Assembly: GCA_002336475.1 (NCBI GenBank)
Contig: DDCX01000043.1
Location: 1 to 17,211 of the forward strand
Reading direction: 5' to 3'
From: Flavobacteriales bacterium UBA1995
Lineage (GTDB): Bacteria; Bacteroidota; Bacteroidia; Flavobacteriales_D; Sanyastnellaceae
DNA: 17,211 nucleotides
Positions 14,512 through 17,211 of the stretch are shown here, piece by piece (within the stretch, counting starts at the first letter, position 1; every line of letters begins with the position of its first letter). Below the pieces are notes generated by a model, which had not been told where the DNA came from, ran no database searches, and saw only the letters and a list, made by a program, of their open reading frames with translations. The position numbers were made by a program, and so were the translations under genes.

Positions 14512-16192
14512 GGGTCACTGAACGGTTCCAAACCATGTGTCCTGCTTGTTCGGTGCGTTCTGCGTCGAGGGCGAAATATCCAAGTCTGGTAAATTGAACG
14601 GGATGGTCGGCAGAGGCGCTGGCCAGAGCAGGTTCAAGCTTACAGCCTTCACGTATTTCCAAGCTGTTGGGGTTCAGGAATTCGCTGAAATCTTTGTCCG
14701 CGTGACCGTCAGGTGTGGGGTCGGAAAAAAGCCGGTCATAGAGGCGGACTTCAGCATCAATGGCAGTGGCAGCATTGACCCAATGAAGGGTTCCCTTGGC
14801 TTTGATTCCACTGGTATCTGAACCGCTCTTGCTGTCAGGGAAATATTCGACATGCACCTCTTTTGTGCGTCCATCGTCTCCTGTCACATGGTCTACATAC
14901 CGCACGATATAGGCAGATTTGAGGCGCACTGTTTTGCCCGGAGCCAAACGAAACCACTTTTTGTTGGACTCGATTTTGAAGTCGTCACGCTCCATCCAAA
15001 GGGTCTTGGAAAATGGCATTTCCCGGCTGCCGTCCTCAGGGTTTTCAGGGTTGTTGACCGAAGGAAGCATTTCGGTTTGACCCTCTGGGAAGTTGACCAC
15101 CACAAGCTTGATGGGGTCCAAGACCGCCATGGTCCGATGAGCCACTCTGTTCAAATGATCGCGAAGGGCCCATTCGAGCAAGCTAAAGTCAATGACGTTT
15201 TCTCGTTTGGCTATGCCAACACGGTCGCAAAAGGTGCGGATACTTTGTGGCGTGAACCCCCTGCGCCGCAGTCCGCTTATGGTCGGCATTCTGGGGTCAT
15301 CCCAACCGTCCACCACGCCATCTTCTACCAGCTTGAGCAGTTTGCGCTTGGACATCACCGTGTGGTCCAGGTTCAGTCGGGCAAATTCAATTTGACGGGA
15401 TGGGAATATTTCCAGTGCTGCGATGAACCATTCGTAAAGTGGGCGGTGCACTTCAAATTCAAGCGTGCACAGAGAGTGGGTGATCTCTTCAAGAGAATCA
15501 CTTTGTCCATGGGCGAAATCGTACATGGGATAAACGCACCACTTGTCCCCTGTTCTCTGGTGGTGTGCCCGCTTAATCCTGTAAATCAAGGGGTCCCGCA
15601 TGTGCATGTTGGCATGGGCCATGTCGATTTTAGCCCTCAATACGCAGTGCCCGTCAGGGTGAATCCCCTGTCTCATCTCGTCGAAAAGTTGGAGGTTTTC
15701 CTCTACAGAACGGCTGCGATGGGGGCTGGCCGTCCCAGGTTTGGTAGGTGTCCCCTTCCCTTTGGCAATGTCCTCAGCCGATTGATGGTCGACATATGCC
15801 AGACCTTTTTCAATCAAACGGACCGCAAATCCGTAGAGCTGTTCGAAATAGTCACTGGTATAGAATTCACCTCCAGACCATTTGTAGCCAAGCCATGTGA
15901 CGTCACGTCGGATGGCGTCCACATATTCTTGACTTTCTTTTTCGGGGTTGGTGTCGTCGAAGCGCAGATTGACGAGCCCCTCATACTTTTCGGCAAGTCC
16001 AAAGGAGAGACAGATGGCTTTGGCGTGGCCAATGTGCAGATAGCCATTGGGTTCAGGTGGAAACCTGGTGTGGATGTGTTGGTGTCTGCTGTTCTTCAGA
16101 TCATCTTGGATGATCTGTTCAATGAAGTGGATAGATTCAGATGGTTTTCCATCACTGTTATCCGCGGGCTGTTGGACTGAATGCTCAGACAT
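14489..16192 (-). CDS. glnS: Glutamine-tRNA ligase, 567 aa
   Basis: A class I aminoacyl-tRNA synthetase that charges tRNA-Gln. The HIGH signature is in [15 protein letters not shown] (HIGH at 53-56) and the KMSKS loop reads VMSKRK (279-284). The catalytic domain also has [10 protein letters not shown] and [23 protein letters not shown], the GlnRS type as opposed to GluRS. The C-terminal anticodon-binding beta barrels run from about residue 330, including [20 protein letters not shown] and a GTLHWV segment. Length is close to the E. coli enzyme. The start MSEHSVQQ at 16192 is chosen because a perfect -7 box lies 5 bases upstream; the frame is open to 16306, but that would put the promoter inside the gene. 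Confidence 0.94.
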   Translation of the reverse strand: MSEHSVQQPADNSDGKPSESIHFIEQIIQDDLKNSRHQHIHTRFPPEPNGYLHIGHAKAICLSFGLAEKYEGLVNLRFDDTNPEKESQEYVDAIRRDVTWLGYKWSGGEFYTSDYFEQLYGFAVRLIEKGLAYVDHQSAEDIAKGKGTPTKPGTASPHRSRSVEENLQLFDEMRQGIHPDGHCVLRAKIDMAHANMHMRDPLIYRIKRAHHQRTGDKWCVYPMYDFAHGQSDSLEEITHSLCTLEFEVHRPLYEWFIAALEIFPSRQIEFARLNLDHTVMSKRKLLKLVEDGVVDGWDDPRMPTISGLRRRGFTPQSIRTFCDRVGIAKRENVIDFSLLEWALRDHLNRVAHRTMAVLDPIKLVVVNFPEGQTEMLPSVNNPENPEDGSREMPFSKTLWMERDDFKIESNKKWFRLAPGKTVRLKSAYIVRYVDHVTGDDGRTKEVHVEYFPDSKSGSDTSGIKAKGTLHWVNAATAIDAEVRLYDRLFSDPTPDGHADKDFSEFLNPNSLEIREGCKLEPALASASADHPVQFTRLGYFALDAERTEQAGHMVWNRSVTLKDGWKG

Positions 16193-16197
16193 GATTG

Positions 16198-16205
16198 CAA
16201 ATTTA
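16198..16205 (-). promoter_or_regulatory. -7 element of glnS
   Basis: TAAATTTG on the minus strand (16205-16198) is a perfect TAnnTTTG box ending only 5 bases before the ATG at 16192. The predicted transcription start therefore falls at or next to the start codon, implying a leaderless or nearly leaderless mRNA. No TTG is present at the usual -33 spacing. Confidence 0.5.
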
Positions 16206-16265
16206 TCCCTGTGGGCGGTGGCTTGTTCTTTTTTGCGTGGATTTGATGCACAAAAGAGAACAGTC

Positions 16266-16688
16266 ATGGACTCAGAGTGTTGCACTCCTGTGAAACCACA
16301 ATACATGACTCCTGTTGACGAAGTCGTTCGCTACCGCCTGAGGCGTGAAGGCAGAATTGTGGGCTGGATGCGTGAAGAGCAGACGGGTCAGAGGTTTTAC
16401 AGCCGTGAGGGACTGTGGTGGTCAGGTCGCAAAATCAAATGGACCCACCGTGACCGTTGCTGTGGCTTGAAAGATGCAGACGACCGTTGGTTGCACGAAG
16501 GCGACCTTGTGAAGGATTTGAAGTCTCCGTGGTGGTCTCGCCATCACCAATGGTTGATTCTTTGCGATGAAAGGACCGGCTGGTCCTTGGTGCGCAACGG
16601 ATGGGGAGGACGAATGCTGAGTCTGAGTGAAGAGGATATATGCAAAAAACCTTGGCGTTGGTCTGGGTTTGCGTGGCTATCGATTTAA
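16266..16688 (+). CDS. Trp-rich YopX-like protein, 140 aa
   Basis: No confident family assignment, but residues 65-83 (CCGLKDADDRWLHEGDLVK) closely resemble the core YopX motif GLKDxxGxxIyEGDiV, found mostly in phage and plasmid proteins of Firmicutes and Bacteroidota. The protein has 13 Trp in 140 residues and Cys pairs at 5-6 and 65-66. The C-terminal half (WLILCDERTGW, LVRNGWGGRMLSL) looks beta-rich. It is soluble, with no signal peptide. The start could be ATG 16266 or ATG 16305 (MTPVDEVVRYRL); the longer form is given. It is divergent from glnS and followed by a strong hairpin terminator. The coding reading is supported by the motif and by ending just before that terminator. Confidence 0.65.
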   Translation: MDSECCTPVKPQYMTPVDEVVRYRLRREGRIVGWMREEQTGQRFYSREGLWWSGRKIKWTHRDRCCGLKDADDRWLHEGDLVKDLKSPWWSRHHQWLILCDERTGWSLVRNGWGGRMLSLSEEDICKKPWRWSGFAWLSI

Positions 16689-16744
16689 GAAGGTTGACCC
16701 TAACGGAGAATACTGAATAATCCTTGACGCAAAAATCAGGACAC

Positions 16745-16776
16745 AAAAAAGCACAGCTTTATGGCTGTGCTTTTTT
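16745..16776. terminator. Bidirectional rho-independent terminator
   Basis: The stem GCACAGC (16751-16757) pairs with GCTGTGC (16764-16770) around a 6-base loop, extended by six A (16745-16750) facing six T (16771-16776). It has a T run on either strand. It lies between the convergent YopX-like gene (ending 16688) and the LytTR gene (ending 16811), so it can serve both. Confidence 0.85.
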
Positions 16777-16810
16777 ATGACTCTAGCGAAAGAGCAACCT
16801 GTAAAGAGGC

Positions 16811-17211
16811 TCAGAGCATTTGAATGCGCTTCATGAGTTCATCTTTGTAGGTGCGTGAAATTGGAACCTCGTCGTTGTCAATCTTAATGATAAACTGGAA
16901 GGTGTCGATGTGGGTCACCCGATCAATGTTGATCACATAGTTGCGGCTCACACGAACGAAATCTTCAAGGGGCAATTTCAAAAGCAAATCTTTGAGGCTT
17001 GCTTTGACATTGTACTTGCGCTCACCGACATGGATGGCGCTGTATTTCCCCTCCACTTCAATGAACCGTACGTCCTGCAGGTGAATGCGGCGCAGTTTAT
17101 TTCCAACTTTCGTGAAGAAATGTTTGGCCCGGACTTTTGATTCAGCCAGTTCTTGAAGCGCGTTTTCGACGGCATCTGAAATTGAAGACGGTGCTTCTGT
17201 GTCATCATCGG
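16811..17211 (-). CDS. LytTR-type response regulator, C-terminal 132 residues (partial, N-terminus beyond right edge)
   Basis: The frame is open to the window edge, so the 5' end is missing. The first in-window residues (DDDTEAPSSISDAVENALQE) look like an acidic linker, and the LytTR DNA-binding domain follows: FFTKVGNKLRRIHLQDVRFI, then VEGKYSAIHV, SLKDLLLKLP, DFVRVSRNYVINID and a terminal VPISRTYKDELMKRIQML. This matches the C-terminal output domain of AlgR/LytR-type regulators, so a receiver domain is expected upstream and outside the window. In Bacteroidota such regulators usually pair with a membrane histidine kinase (His_kinase/LytS type); none is seen here. An internal GTG at 17056 would give a domain lacking its first strands and is not the start. 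Confidence 0.88.
   Translation of the reverse strand, partial: DDDTEAPSSISDAVENALQELAESKVRAKHFFTKVGNKLRRIHLQDVRFIEVEGKYSAIHVGERKYNVKASLKDLLLKLPLEDFVRVSRNYVINIDRVTHIDTFQFIIKIDNDEVPISRTYKDELMKRIQML

Noticed and set aside
14852..16180. A 442-codon open frame on the plus strand inside glnS
   Set aside because: It is the exact antisense of GlnRS, whose catalytic motifs are complete. The antisense product shows no recognisable domain.
16047..16265. An N-terminal extension of the YopX-like gene reaching into glnS
   Set aside because: The extra residues are antisense to the GlnRS N-terminus and look unstructured; starts at 16266 or 16305 fit better.
16193..16306. An N-terminal extension of glnS to 16306
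   Set aside because: It would place the perfect -7 box inside the gene and overlap the YopX-like start. The added residues do not resemble GlnRS.
16811..17056. A stand-alone 81-residue LytTR protein starting at GTG 17056
   Set aside because: The same frame continues upstream to the window edge with the missing first LytTR strands and a linker, so this is a truncated view of a longer regulator.

Overview
The window looks like chromosomal DNA of a member of the Bacteroidota, most likely a marine or freshwater Flavobacteriales (Crocinitomicaceae/Cryomorphaceae-like). This is inferred from gldF and gldG, perfect TAnnTTTG promoter elements, a lack of obvious Shine-Dalgarno sequences, and a Cys-rich secreted protein built from GCTD..ACNY...DDGSC modules that are typical of marine Bacteroidota. 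The lineage call is an inference. I see no insertion sequence, CRISPR array or intact prophage.

Layout. (1) Positions 1-2321, minus strand: the N-terminal 773 residues of a very large secreted, disulfide-rich repeat protein. It has its own promoter and runs off the left edge. (2) 2322-2670: a tRNA-Met (CAU) gene with promoter and terminator, and the promoter of a small START-like protein (2671-3057, plus). (3) 3066-10308, minus: an eight-gene run in the order SAM-hydrolase family protein, ABM monooxygenase, GldF, GldG, DUF4340 protein, 3-oxoadipyl-CoA-type thiolase, PaaY-like hexapeptide protein, TrmN6. Five of its seven junctions are start/stop overlaps, so it very probably acts as one transcript. 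(4) 10397-14511, plus, divergent from it: phoH, purC, a YrdC/TsaC protein and a CCA-adding enzyme, each overlapping the next. (5) 14489-16192, minus: glnS, which overlaps the cca tail by 23 bases. (6) 16266-16688, plus: a Trp-rich YopX-like protein. (7) A bidirectional terminator. (8) 16811-17211, minus: the C-terminal LytTR part of a response regulator cut by the right edge.

Themes. Five of the loci concern tRNA: tRNA-Met, TrmN6 (A37 methylation of tRNA1-Val), the TsaC-type protein (t6A37), the CCA-adding enzyme and GlnRS. GldF and GldG are the permease and auxiliary subunit of the gliding-associated ABC transporter. They sit with a DUF4340 protein, as in the wider GldG/DUF4340 ABC-2 systems, and with an orphan pair of phenylacetate/beta-ketoadipate-like genes. 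No wholly new system is evident. The most unusual items are the repeat architecture of the giant secreted protein, the stand-alone YopX-like gene, the Asp-to-Asn change in the SAM-hydrolase-family protein, and the mixed content of the gld operon.
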